Source: CAXGUU01 sp964012875 (GTDB taxonomy: Bacteria; Pseudomonadota; Gammaproteobacteria; Ga0077536). Taken from it: a DNA stretch of 7,768 nt. Positions 1 to 6,164 of the stretch are shown here, in pieces. A model generated the notes under the pieces. That model was not told the origin of the DNA, searched no databases, and saw only the letters and a list, made by a program, of their open reading frames with translations. A program made the translations under genes and the position numbers. Position 1 is the stretch's first letter; every line of letters begins with the position of its first letter. The stretch lies in NCBI GenBank assembly GCA_964012875.1, contig CAXGUU010000154.1, positions 1-7,768 on the forward strand, given 5' to 3'.

Positions 1-393
1 TATATGAAGGATACCGACGGTGATCACAAAACAGATATGTATCGATTGGGATTCGCGGGCATACAGGCCTTTCACCGCCTGGTCCAGGGTATCAATGGTT
101 CGGCTGAAGTCCGTAATCCTCGCGTCGATGCTGTCGACCGACCCCACCGCTTCATCAATGCGGCCGTCCAACGACGAGCGTTCCACTTCCGCATCACTGT
201 TCCGGGCCGAAACCTCATCGATGGCACGGCTGAGCTTTTCACGATCCTGGGGGAACACGAGCATGACCCAGTAGGTGCCGGCACTCATCGCCATCAATAC
301 CAACACGACCGCGAATAATCCTGCGCGCCCGCCGCCGGCCGACGGTCGCTCCGGCTCGTTTTCTAGTTCAGGCGTGGTCGGTGTATCGGTCAT
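1..393 (-). CDS. hemX: HemX-like membrane protein, partial (C-terminus beyond left edge)
   Basis: The frame is open from an ATG at 393 to the left edge, 131 codons with no stop. The protein has a short acidic, proline-rich cytoplasmic head (residues 1-23), one hydrophobic membrane segment (about 24-47) and then a long heptad-like charged stretch (about 50-118) that should form a periplasmic coiled coil. This is the architecture of the HemX family, a protein of unsettled function that is often annotated as a uroporphyrinogen-III C-methyltransferase although it lacks that enzyme's fold. Its ATG overlaps the hemD stop (ATGA), so translation is probably coupled, and hemC-hemD-hemX is the usual gammaproteobacterial order; hemY would be expected next, outside the window. 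The assignment rests mainly on context and topology. The start of the globular part (residues 118-131) is unusually hydrophobic and does not clearly show the Trp/Glu-rich motif I expect there. No clear Shine-Dalgarno sequence precedes the start. Confidence 0.75.
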   Translation of the reverse strand, partial: MTDTPTTPELENEPERPSAGGGRAGLFAVVLVLMAMSAGTYWVMLVFPQDREKLSRAIDEVSARNSDAEVERSSLDGRIDEAVGSVDSIDARITDFSRTIDTLDQAVKGLYARESQSIHICFVITVGILHI

Positions 394-1169
394 GAAGTCG
401 TGCCGGCTTTGTTCATCAGACATTCGATTATCGAATCGTTGGCGGGATTATCCACGACCAACGGATCCCGGGTGAAGCCAGCGGCACGAACGGCCTGCGC
501 GATTCGTCGACCAGGCACGATTAATTGCGCGTCGAAGATCGGGCGTAGGCACGCCTGTTGCAGCGCCTTGACAAGATAATTCAGGGATTCGGTGCTGGTT
601 ACAACCGCAAAATCCACCTGCGCCACGCTTGCCCGGGCCATAAGCGAGTCGATGGAAACCGCCGCCTGGCGCCGTACGTAACACTCGACCTCACCGACCT
701 CTGCCCCCCGAGCCCGCAGCGCTTGAGTCAGCACCTCGCGACCGCCACGCCCCTTAATGATGACAATGGTGCGGCCGCGAACCTGCTCTGCAGCCAGCAC
801 CTCAAGCGCGAGCAGCCCTTCAGAATTGAATGCAGACGCTGGCACCGCAACCGACGTCACACCGACCTCGGCGAGCGCGGCAGCTGTACCCGGACCGACA
901 GCGCAGACTGTGTGGCGGGCGGGCTTGCCCGCCAACCGCCGTGACCATGCCGCAAAACCAAACTCGACAGCACGCTTGCTCGTGAAGACAGTTGCGGTGA
1001 AGTCCGCATCAGGTGCCGGCCACCGCTGTGCTTCTGGGCTGATGGGTTCTATGTCGATCATTGGAGCGCGCAGCGCAATGCCACCGCGGCTTTCGATCGT
1101 GGTTGCGAGGTCTTCGGTGTCGGTGAGCGGACGCGTGAGCAGCACCGAGATGCCGGCGAGTCCGCTCAT
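390..1169 (-). CDS. hemD: Uroporphyrinogen-III synthase
   Basis: HemD cyclises the linear tetrapyrrole hydroxymethylbilane with inversion of ring D to give uroporphyrinogen III, the branch point to haem, sirohaem and cobalamin, in the cytoplasm. The 259-residue product has about the family's normal length. Recognisable elements in order are the N-terminal VLLTRP strand (9-14), the TSKRAVEFG segment (63-71), VGPGTAAAL (91-99), NSEGLL (115-120), the IIKGRGGREVL loop (137-147), a conserved tyrosine in ECYVR (162-166), the VTSTESLNYL segment (190-199) and a VPGRRIAQAVRAAGF region near the C-terminus (218-232). HemD is poorly conserved overall, so this motif series plus the position directly after hemC makes the call. 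The ATG overlaps the hemC TGA by four bases, and the hemD TGA overlaps the hemX ATG in the same way, which indicates a translationally coupled operon. No truncation or frameshift is visible. Confidence 0.95.
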   Translation of the reverse strand: MSGLAGISVLLTRPLTDTEDLATTIESRGGIALRAPMIDIEPISPEAQRWPAPDADFTATVFTSKRAVEFGFAAWSRRLAGKPARHTVCAVGPGTAAALAEVGVTSVAVPASAFNSEGLLALEVLAAEQVRGRTIVIIKGRGGREVLTQALRARGAEVGEVECYVRRQAAVSIDSLMARASVAQVDFAVVTSTESLNYLVKALQQACLRPIFDAQLIVPGRRIAQAVRAAGFTRDPLVVDNPANDSIIECLMNKAGTTS

Positions 1170-2095
1170 CCGGCGAGCTCGGCCAAAATTTGATCGGCGC
1201 CTTTGCCGAGCATGGCCTCGGCCACGCGGACACCCAATGCGTCCGGTGCAGCGAAGGGGCCGCGCTGTTCTTCCACGACCAGGCGCGTACCGTCCTCGGA
1301 AGCGACCAGGCCGCGCAGACGGATTTCATCGCCCTCGCGCTCCGCAAACCCCGCCACCGGGACGCTGCAATTACCGCCGAGCGTCGCGTTCATCGCCCGC
1401 TCGGCACGTACGCAGACAATGGTCGACACGCAGGACAGCGAGCCGAGCAGCGCGCGCAAGTCGTGATCGTCGCGCCGACACTCGATGCCAATCGCGCCCT
1501 GGGCGACAGCGGGCAGCACCTCCTCGGGTGCCAGTGGCTGGCAGCGCCGGTCGAACATTTCGAGGCGGCGAAGACCCGCACAGGCCAGTACAACGGCGTC
1601 GTAGTCACCGTCCTCCAAACGACCCACTCGGGTCGGCACGTTGCCGCGGAGATCCAGGACCTCCAAATCCGGCCGTCGGGACAGGATCTGGCTGCGCCGA
1701 CGCAGACTGGACGTGCCCACGCGCGCCGCGGGGGCCAGCTCGTCCAGTGTCTGACCAGCACCGCTGACCAGGGCATCCCTAGGGTCCTGACGTTCAAGCA
1801 TGGCTCCGATAATAAAATCCTCAGCGAGCTCTGCCGGCAAGTCTTTCATGGAATGTACCGCGATATCGGCCGCACCGCTCAACAAGGCGACTTCGAGTTC
1901 CTTGATGAACAGGCCCTTACCACCTACTTTCCTCAGCGGCTGATCGATAATGCGATCACCGGCGGTGGTGATGGGTACAAGCTCAGTGGTGATACGGTCG
2001 CCGTGACGGTGCAACAAGGCCTCAACGTGGCGGCTTTGCCATAAAGCTAGATCACTCGCCCGGGTGGCGATACGAATATGCAGATCTTGGTCCAT
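1166..2095 (-). CDS. hemC: Hydroxymethylbilane synthase (porphobilinogen deaminase)
   Basis: HemC joins four porphobilinogen units head to tail on a covalently attached dipyrromethane cofactor and releases hydroxymethylbilane for HemD. The 309-residue product is full length for the family. Visible signatures are IRIATRASDLALWQ at the start (7-20), ITTAGDRI (42-49), KVGGKGLFIKELEVALL (56-72), HSMKDLP (81-87) carrying the catalytic aspartate at 85, VGTSSLRRRSQ (126-136), DLRGNVPTRVGRL (148-160) and the cofactor loop LGGNCSVPV with the dipyrromethane-binding cysteine at 243. The ATG at 2095 gives the expected N-terminus; upstream on the minus strand there is only an A-rich stretch and a weak GGA, not a strong ribosome site. 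It is the first gene of the leftward hem operon and is divergent from gshB. All key residues are present, so the enzyme should be active. Confidence 0.98.
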   Translation of the reverse strand: MDQDLHIRIATRASDLALWQSRHVEALLHRHGDRITTELVPITTAGDRIIDQPLRKVGGKGLFIKELEVALLSGAADIAVHSMKDLPAELAEDFIIGAMLERQDPRDALVSGAGQTLDELAPAARVGTSSLRRRSQILSRRPDLEVLDLRGNVPTRVGRLEDGDYDAVVLACAGLRRLEMFDRRCQPLAPEEVLPAVAQGAIGIECRRDDHDLRALLGSLSCVSTIVCVRAERAMNATLGGNCSVPVAGFAEREGDEIRLRGLVASEDGTRLVVEEQRGPFAAPDALGVRVAEAMLGKGADQILAELAG

Positions 2096-2306
2096 TCTTT
2101 TTTGATCCGGACTAACTGGTCGTTCCTTTTGCGGCGCATTGGGCGCCTGAATGCTGTTGGGTTGTTCGGCCCGGTCGTTGCGTCTCTAGCGCCGACATCC
2201 TAGCAGGCGATGGCCACGCCCAACCGGGCACGAAGGTGTCGCCGTCAGAACCTCGCGGGCGGGCGGTATGTTAAGGTGTATGCGTCAGAACAAACCGTAA
2301 GCGCAT
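2096..2306. promoter_or_regulatory. Divergent intergenic control region hemC/gshB
   Basis: This 211-base non-coding stretch separates two divergently transcribed genes and must hold the promoters for both the hem operon (leftward) and gshB (rightward). I see no convincing consensus promoter for hemC. It contains a short inverted repeat (GGCGC, five-base loop, GCGCC at 2133-2147) and two exact copies of CGTCAGAAC (2243-2251 and 2283-2291) on the gshB side. No RNA gene or credible small protein is seen. The regulatory role is inferred from gene orientation. Confidence 0.6.
2244..2272 (+). promoter_or_regulatory. Weak sigma-70-like promoter candidate for gshB
   Basis: TATGTT at 2267-2272 matches the -10 consensus at four of six positions and sits 17 bases downstream of GTCAGA (2244-2249), which matches the -35 consensus at only three of six. 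It would start transcription about 25-30 bases before the gshB ATG. Such a match is common by chance; it is listed only as the best placed candidate. Confidence 0.25.
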
Positions 2307-3266
2307 ATGGCCCGACGCCTTGGCGTAATCATGGATCCCATCGCGGGGATCAATCCGAAAAAAGACACCACGCTCGCCTTGTTGCTGGCGGCTCAACGCC
2401 GCGGATTCGAGCTTGAGTATATGGAAATGGCGGATCTCAGTCTGCACGATGGCGAAACCATGGCGCGGACGCGGCGGCTGCGCGTGCATGACTCGCTCGA
2501 CCACTGGTTCGACTTTGAGTCGGCCTACCCGGAGCATCCGCTACCGCTGGGAGAACTTGATTGTGTGCTGATGCGGAAAGATCCACCGTTCGACATGGAA
2601 TTCGTGTTTTGCACTTACCTGTTAGAGCGCGCTCAAAAAGCCGGCGCCCTGGTGGTCAATGACCCGCGCTCGATCAGGGACTCGAGTGAAAAAATGTATA
2701 CCGCATGGTTTGCCGACCTGTGTCCGCCGACACTGGTCACGCGCAGCAACCAAGACCTCAGAGGATACCTGGACGAACACGGCGATATCGTTGTCAAACC
2801 GCTCGATGGCATGGGCGGCGCCTCGGTTTTCCGTGTCGAGCGGAAAGACGGTAACGCCAGCGTCATATTTGAAACTCTGACGGCTCTCGAAACGCGCTAC
2901 TGCATGGCGCAGAGGTATCTGCCCGAAATTGTCGATGGTGACAAACGAGTATTGATGATCGACGGCGAGCCGGTGCCCTATGCCCTGGCACGAATCCCCG
3001 CAAGCGGCGAACTGCGCGGCAATCTTGCTGCCGGCGGTCGCGGTGTTGCCCAACCGTTAAGTGATGGGGACAAAGCCATCTGCAACAGAATTGGTCCGGA
3101 ACTGAAAGCCCGCGGCCTGGTCTTGGTCGGACTGGACGTCATCGGCGATCGGCTGACGGAGATCAACGTCACCAGCCCGACTTGCGTACGCGAAATAGAA
3201 GCACAATTCGACATCGACATCGCCGGCCGCTTCATTGAGGCCATCGAGACCCGCCTCCAGGCATGA
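2307..3266 (+). CDS. gshB: Glutathione synthetase
   Basis: GshB performs the second, ATP-dependent step of glutathione synthesis, joining gamma-glutamylcysteine to glycine in the cytoplasm. The 319-residue protein is close to the E. coli enzyme (about 316) and resembles it along its whole length. The N-terminal GVIMDPIAGINPKKDTT (6-22), MRKDPPFDMEF (89-99), the glycine-rich ATP-grasp loop KPLDGMGGASVFRV (164-177), GDKRVL (211-216), RGNLAAGGRG (237-246) and the metal- and substrate-binding segment LDVIGDRLTEINVTSPT (276-292) are all intact. The ATG at 2307 places the family's normal N-terminus two residues in; only a weak ribosome site (GTAAG) precedes it. It heads the rightward block. Its placement before a tonB-like gene and yqgE matches the arrangement known from Pseudomonas, whereas its other neighbour here, hemC, differs from that genus. 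Confidence 0.98.
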   Translation: MARRLGVIMDPIAGINPKKDTTLALLLAAQRRGFELEYMEMADLSLHDGETMARTRRLRVHDSLDHWFDFESAYPEHPLPLGELDCVLMRKDPPFDMEFVFCTYLLERAQKAGALVVNDPRSIRDSSEKMYTAWFADLCPPTLVTRSNQDLRGYLDEHGDIVVKPLDGMGGASVFRVERKDGNASVIFETLTALETRYCMAQRYLPEIVDGDKRVLMIDGEPVPYALARIPASGELRGNLAAGGRGVAQPLSDGDKAICNRIGPELKARGLVLVGLDVIGDRLTEINVTSPTCVREIEAQFDIDIAGRFIEAIETRLQA

Positions 3267-3433
3267 ACTGAGGATGCTCTGCACAGGTCGTGACCAGGCA
3301 TCGTGCCCCGGATGAGCAATTTGGCCTACAAGGGCCCGGCGTTGCGAATCTCCCGCATCGCCGACTGGTAGCCGTGATTCGCGCCTTGATTCAGCACGTT
3401 TCGATTGCAGGCTGTTCGACCCGGACTCAGTGC

Positions 3434-3439
3434 GAGGAG
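3434..3439 (+). promoter_or_regulatory. Purine-rich ribosome-site candidate for the tonB-like gene
   Basis: GAGGAG lies 19 bases before the ATG at 3459, longer than the usual 5-9 base spacing. No ATG, GTG or TTG occurs in frame between it and 3459, so this ATG remains the best start. The in-frame TTG at 3405 would add 18 arginine- and glycine-rich residues before the membrane segment and has no ribosome site of its own. The 192-base gap 3267-3458 otherwise shows no gene or clear terminator. Confidence 0.35.
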
Positions 3440-3458
3440 CGGTAAACGCGGCGCTGCG

Positions 3459-4460
3459 ATGAACGCCACTGTCCAAGCACCCCAGATCGGTCCCGATGAT
3501 CGTTTCACCATGACCTTGTGCATGGCCATCATTGCGCACGCCATGCTCATTCTCGGCGTCAGTTTCGCACCCGGCCCCATCCCGGATTCGAGCTTTCAGT
3601 CACTGGAAGTGATCCTCGTTCCCGAAAAATCGGTGACCACCCCGGAGGACGCCGACCTGCTGGCACAGGCGAACCTCCAGGGCGGCGGTGACGACGATCA
3701 AAGTGACCCGCCGGCGGCCCCGGTCAAGGCGCCGATTCCTGCCCAGACCGCAGATATCGCATCGTCGCCGGCGCCACCGGTGAAACCGGTGCCGACGCCG
3801 GCGCCGGTCGCCCCCGCGCCTGGACCGGCAAGACCGGCGTCAACCACGGCACCTGCCGATGGTGAGGCGAATGTCGAACAATTGCTGTCTGCGCGGACGC
3901 CGGCGGCGACGCTCGCCGAAGCTGACGAAGAGCCGGCGGAGCGGCCGGAAGCGAGTGTGCTCGAGACCGTTGATGCTGAGCCCGCGCCACCGAAACCAGC
4001 GATCGAAACACCGGCACTACCCACGGCCGCGCAACTCCTGACCCGTTCTTTCGCACTCGCCAGCCTGCACGCTGAGCTGCAACAACGGCTGGATTCGAAA
4101 GCGAAACGGCTGAAACGAAAATATATTTCGGCCAACACCCGGGAATTTCGCTACGCCGCGTATATGGAAGCCTGGCGCACCAAGGTAGAGCGGGTTGGCA
4201 ACATCAATTATCCCGACGAGGCGCGCGTGCGGCAACTTTCAGGCAATCTCCTACTGGATGTTTCGCTGAACGCCGATGGCAGCGTGAGAGAGATTACAGT
4301 GCGTCGTTCATCCGGGCACAAAGTGCTCGACGACGCCGCCATTCGCATCGTTGAGCTGGCCTCGCCGTTTGCCGCCTTCCCCGATGACATACGCGAAGAA
4401 GTCGATATCCTGCACATCACGCGAACCTGGAAGTTTCTGAACAATCAAGGCTTTAGATGA
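3459..4460 (+). CDS. TonB-family energy transducer (TonB3-like)
   Basis: TonB proteins sit in the inner membrane and pass proton-motive energy from ExbB/ExbD across the periplasm to outer-membrane partners. From the ATG at 3459 the protein has 333 residues: a 16-residue cytoplasmic tail, one membrane anchor (about 17-38) with a histidine at 27 in a place comparable to the key TonB anchor histidine, a proline/alanine-rich and acidic periplasmic linker (about 80-190), a charged predicted helix (about 200-245) with many Lys/Arg, and a C-terminal TonB domain (about 246-326) with the INYPDEAR motif, GNLLLDVSLNADGSV and a closing ITRTWKF strand. Position between gshB and yqgE corresponds to tonB3 of P. 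aeruginosa, which is known to be needed for twitching motility. No receptor, exbB or exbD is in the window, so the partner is unknown. A link to type IV pili here is inference from synteny only. Confidence 0.9.
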   Translation: MNATVQAPQIGPDDRFTMTLCMAIIAHAMLILGVSFAPGPIPDSSFQSLEVILVPEKSVTTPEDADLLAQANLQGGGDDDQSDPPAAPVKAPIPAQTADIASSPAPPVKPVPTPAPVAPAPGPARPASTTAPADGEANVEQLLSARTPAATLAEADEEPAERPEASVLETVDAEPAPPKPAIETPALPTAAQLLTRSFALASLHAELQQRLDSKAKRLKRKYISANTREFRYAAYMEAWRTKVERVGNINYPDEARVRQLSGNLLLDVSLNADGSVREITVRRSSGHKVLDDAAIRIVELASPFAAFPDDIREEVDILHITRTWKFLNNQGFR

Positions 4461-4470
4461 CGCTGAACGC

Positions 4471-4490
4471 ATGCGGGCCGCGGCCGGCAT
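4471..4490. repeat. Near-perfect 20-base palindrome after the tonB-like gene
   Basis: The two ten-base halves, ATGCGGGCCG and CGGCCGGCAT, are reverse complements at nine of ten positions, with a SacII-type CCGCGG core. It begins ten bases after the tonB stop, in the 83-base gap before yqgE. As RNA it could form a strong GC-rich hairpin, but no T-run follows, so it is not a standard intrinsic terminator. A mRNA-processing or protein-binding role is possible but not shown. Confidence 0.45.
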
Positions 4491-4543
4491 AGGTTCACAT
4501 CCGCCTGCTTGTATCTCGACTACCGGGCGGGAATACTTATCAG

Positions 4544-5101
4544 ATGAACTTTGATCTGACTAACCATTTCCTGATCGCGATGCCGAGCCTCGCCGACCCT
4601 AACTTCGAGCACACAGTCACTTACATATGCGCCCACAGTGAGGACGGCGCGATGGGAATCGTGATCAACCGGCCTTTGGAGTTCGATCTCGGAGAGGTCC
4701 TGACGCAGATGGACTTGCGCGCGGACGATCGAGCGATCACCGACCGGCCAGTGTATCAGGGGGGCCCGGTGCAAACCGATCGCGGATTTGTGCTGCACCG
4801 CCCTGCGGTTGAGTGGGACTCGACGATCAAAGTTACGACAGACATCGGCGTATCGACCTCGCGCGACATTCTCGAGGCGATTTCCGGCGGCGGGGGGCCC
4901 GATGAAAGCCTCGTCGCCCTCGGCTATGCGGGCTGGGGTGCGGGCCAGCTGGAAACGGAAATGGCACAAAACGCCTGGCTGAGCGGGCCGGCCGACCTCG
5001 ATATCATTTTCGAGACTCCGGTAGCGCGACGCTGGCAGCACGCTGCGCAACTGCTCGGTGTCAACATGACGGCAATGTCGAATGATATTGGTCATGCTTG
5101 A
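4544..5101 (+). CDS. yqgE: YqgE/AlgH family protein (UPF0301/DUF179)
   Basis: The 185-residue protein matches the YqgE/AlgH family over its full length: the start NFDLTNHFLIAMPSLADPNFEHTV (2-25, quoted in pieces as LTNHFLIAMP and DPNFEHTVTY), the HSEDGAMGIVINRPL segment (31-45), VYQGGPVQTDRGFVLH (70-85), a LGYAGWGAGQLETEM motif (126-140) and NAWL near 143-146. The biochemical function is not established; in P. aeruginosa the gene was named algH for an effect on alginate production, and the fold is a cytoplasmic alpha/beta domain without a known active site. No signal peptide or membrane segment is present. The ATG at 4544 gives the conserved N-terminus, with a GGCGGGA stretch about 12 bases upstream. 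As in many proteobacteria it is followed by ruvX. A second ATG at 5094, in another frame inside its last codons, opens a small frame that reaches the ruvX start. Confidence 0.95.
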   Translation: MNFDLTNHFLIAMPSLADPNFEHTVTYICAHSEDGAMGIVINRPLEFDLGEVLTQMDLRADDRAITDRPVYQGGPVQTDRGFVLHRPAVEWDSTIKVTTDIGVSTSRDILEAISGGGGPDESLVALGYAGWGAGQLETEMAQNAWLSGPADLDIIFETPVARRWQHAAQLLGVNMTAMSNDIGHA

Positions 5102-5195
5102 ATCGCCGCCAGATCAGGCACAGCCCTCATCTGGCAAAGCGCCTGCGAACGGCCATGCTGCCGGCGCCTGGCCCGCACACCGGCGACGGTCGTGA
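5094..5195 (+). CDS. Small open frame bridging yqgE and ruvX (doubtful)
   Basis: An ATG inside the last codons of yqgE (overlap of eight bases, ATGCTTGA) opens a 33-codon frame rich in Ala, Pro, Gly and late Arg, beginning MLESPPDQAQPSSGK. Its TGA lies in the GTGA that contains the ruvX GTG start. It therefore overlaps both neighbours and could carry ribosomes from yqgE to ruvX, which has no visible ribosome site. Alternatively it is the former N-terminal extension of RuvX put out of frame by an indel, or it is chance in GC-rich sequence. The peptide has no recognisable domain and may have no function as a protein. Confidence 0.2.
   Translation: MLESPPDQAQPSSGKAPANGHAAGAWPAHRRRS
5108..5135 (+). 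repeat. Inverted repeat in the yqgE-ruvX junction
   Basis: GCCAGAT (5108-5114) and ATCTGGC (5129-5135) are exact inverted copies around a 14-base loop, just after the yqgE stop. The sequence after it is AAAGCG, so there is no U-tract and it does not look like an intrinsic terminator. It could be a weak mRNA hairpin; it may also be chance. Confidence 0.3.
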
Positions 5196-5638
5196 CGGTC
5201 CAGGCAGCGCCGAAACCGGCGACAACCCGAACGGTTCTGGGCTTCGACTTCGGCACTAAACGCATTGGCGTCGCCGTCGGGCAGGAGCTCACCGCTACTG
5301 CCGAAGCCCTCGAAACGGTTAAGGTCCATCAGGGACGGGTTGACTGGGCTGCGATAGAACAGCTCGTAAACACTTGGCAACCACATTGTTTCGTAGTCGG
5401 TGATCCGCGTTGCGCAACAGCAGGCGACCATCCGCTCGCTCCCGCGCTGTTAAAATTCAGCAGGCGGCTGGAAGGTCGCTTTCATCGCCGTGTCTACTTC
5501 ACCGATGAGGCCTTGAGCTCATTTGAGGCCGAACAGCGTGGCGCCAACGGTACCCGCTTCGGGCTGGACGCCGTGGCAGCTCAGATTATTCTCGAAGCCT
5601 GGCTCGCCCGTGAGCGGCATGCAGGAACACCACGATGA
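5192..5638 (+). CDS. ruvX: RuvX/YqgF family RNase H-like nuclease
   Basis: YqgF/RuvX proteins are small RNase H-fold nucleases, described as putative Holliday junction resolvases and linked in E. coli to maturation of the 16S rRNA 5' end. The 148-residue product has the usual size. The first acidic residue lies in VLGFDFGTKRIGVAVG (D19 in 15-30), the second in FTDEALSSFEAE (E106) and the third in LDAVAAQIILEAWL (D126), so the three-carboxylate site is preserved. Two places depart from the usual pattern: the loop normally reading VVGLPL followed by a DGS-like turn is here VVGDPRCATAGDH (68-80), and the arginine of the common DERLT/S motif is replaced by alanine at 107. The start is a GTG at 5192 without a clear ribosome site; an earlier in-frame ATG is not available. 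Its TGA overlaps the pyrR ATG (ATGA), tying it to the pyrimidine genes. Confidence 0.93.
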   Translation: MTVQAAPKPATTRTVLGFDFGTKRIGVAVGQELTATAEALETVKVHQGRVDWAAIEQLVNTWQPHCFVVGDPRCATAGDHPLAPALLKFSRRLEGRFHRRVYFTDEALSSFEAEQRGANGTRFGLDAVAAQIILEAWLARERHAGTPR

Positions 5639-6150
5639 ACAAACTGTCCGTACCAGAGGTGGAACCTCTGCTGGAATCAATCGCCGCTGATTTACGCATG
5701 CACATTGATGGTGTCGATGCGGAAAGTTGCGAAATCATAGGCATACGCACCGGTGGCGTCTGGCTGGCCGAGAGACTCCAGCAACGATTGTTGCCCGAAC
5801 GTCAGCTTGGTGAACTGAATATCGCCTTCTACCGCGATGACTTCAGTCGCGTAGGCCTGCATCCAACCGTAGAACCGTCACAACTTCCGTTCTCGATCGA
5901 CGATCGCAATCTCATCCTTGTCGACGATATTCTTTACACCGGTCGCACGGTCCGCGCCGCCATGAATGAAATTTTCGATTACGGGCGGCCCCGCTCGATT
6001 ACCCTCGTGGTGCTGGTTGATCGAGGCGGGCGCGAATTGCCGATCGGTGCCGCAATCTGTGGCACGCGCATGACGCTCTCGCATGACGAGCATGTTAAAC
6101 TCATCGGGCCCGATCCCCTGCGACTCGAGATTTGCGCGACTTCCAGCTGA
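5635..6150 (+). CDS. pyrR: PyrR regulator / uracil phosphoribosyltransferase-like protein
   Basis: PyrR belongs to the type I phosphoribosyltransferase fold; in Bacillus it binds pyr mRNA in response to UMP to control attenuation and has weak uracil phosphoribosyltransferase activity. The 171-residue product has the expected length. Key features are the IGIRTGGVWLAERL helix (35-48), the flexible-loop motif FYRDDFSRVGLHP (65-77), the PRPP-binding loop LVDDILYTGRTVRAA (95-109) and FDYGRP (114-119). All PRPP-site acidic and small residues are present, so nucleotide binding is likely. The ATG overlaps the ruvX stop and is preceded by AGGA eight bases upstream, a well-placed ribosome site. pyrB follows after 82 bases. 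I see no Bacillus-type binding loop with a terminator/antiterminator pair in that gap, so regulation by a different mechanism, as proposed for pseudomonads, is possible. Confidence 0.96.
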   Translation: MNKLSVPEVEPLLESIAADLRMHIDGVDAESCEIIGIRTGGVWLAERLQQRLLPERQLGELNIAFYRDDFSRVGLHPTVEPSQLPFSIDDRNLILVDDILYTGRTVRAAMNEIFDYGRPRSITLVVLVDRGGRELPIGAAICGTRMTLSHDEHVKLIGPDPLRLEICATSS

Positions 6151-6164
6151 CAACTTGCGCGACT
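6132..6164. repeat. Ten-base direct repeat across the pyrR stop
   Basis: TTGCGCGACT occurs at 6132-6141, in the last codons of pyrR, and again at 6155-6164, just after its stop; the copies start 23 bases apart. This may be a small tandem duplication or paired half-sites upstream of pyrB. Nothing else supports a function. Confidence 0.35.

Noticed and set aside
757..1767. Long plus-strand open frame (336 codons) opposite hemD and hemC
   Set aside because: It is antisense to two well-supported genes, reads as Arg/Pro-rich low-complexity sequence typical of a shadow frame in GC-rich DNA, and shows no domain.
1190..2044. Plus-strand open frame (284 codons) opposite hemC
   Set aside because: Fully antisense to hemC, which has every conserved motif; no recognisable family and no ribosome site considered convincing.
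3312..3371. 19-codon ATG frame in the gshB-tonB gap
   Set aside because: Too short to distinguish from chance, and without a ribosome site or recognisable similarity.
3405..3458. Upstream TTG start for the tonB-like gene adding 18 residues
   Set aside because: The added segment is Arg/Gly-rich, lies ahead of an already adequate cytoplasmic tail, and lacks its own ribosome site; ATG at 3459 is preferred.
3698..4138. Minus-strand Ala/Ser/Gly-rich frame inside the tonB-like gene
   Set aside because: It is the mirror of the Pro/Ala-rich linker; composition alone explains the lack of stops.
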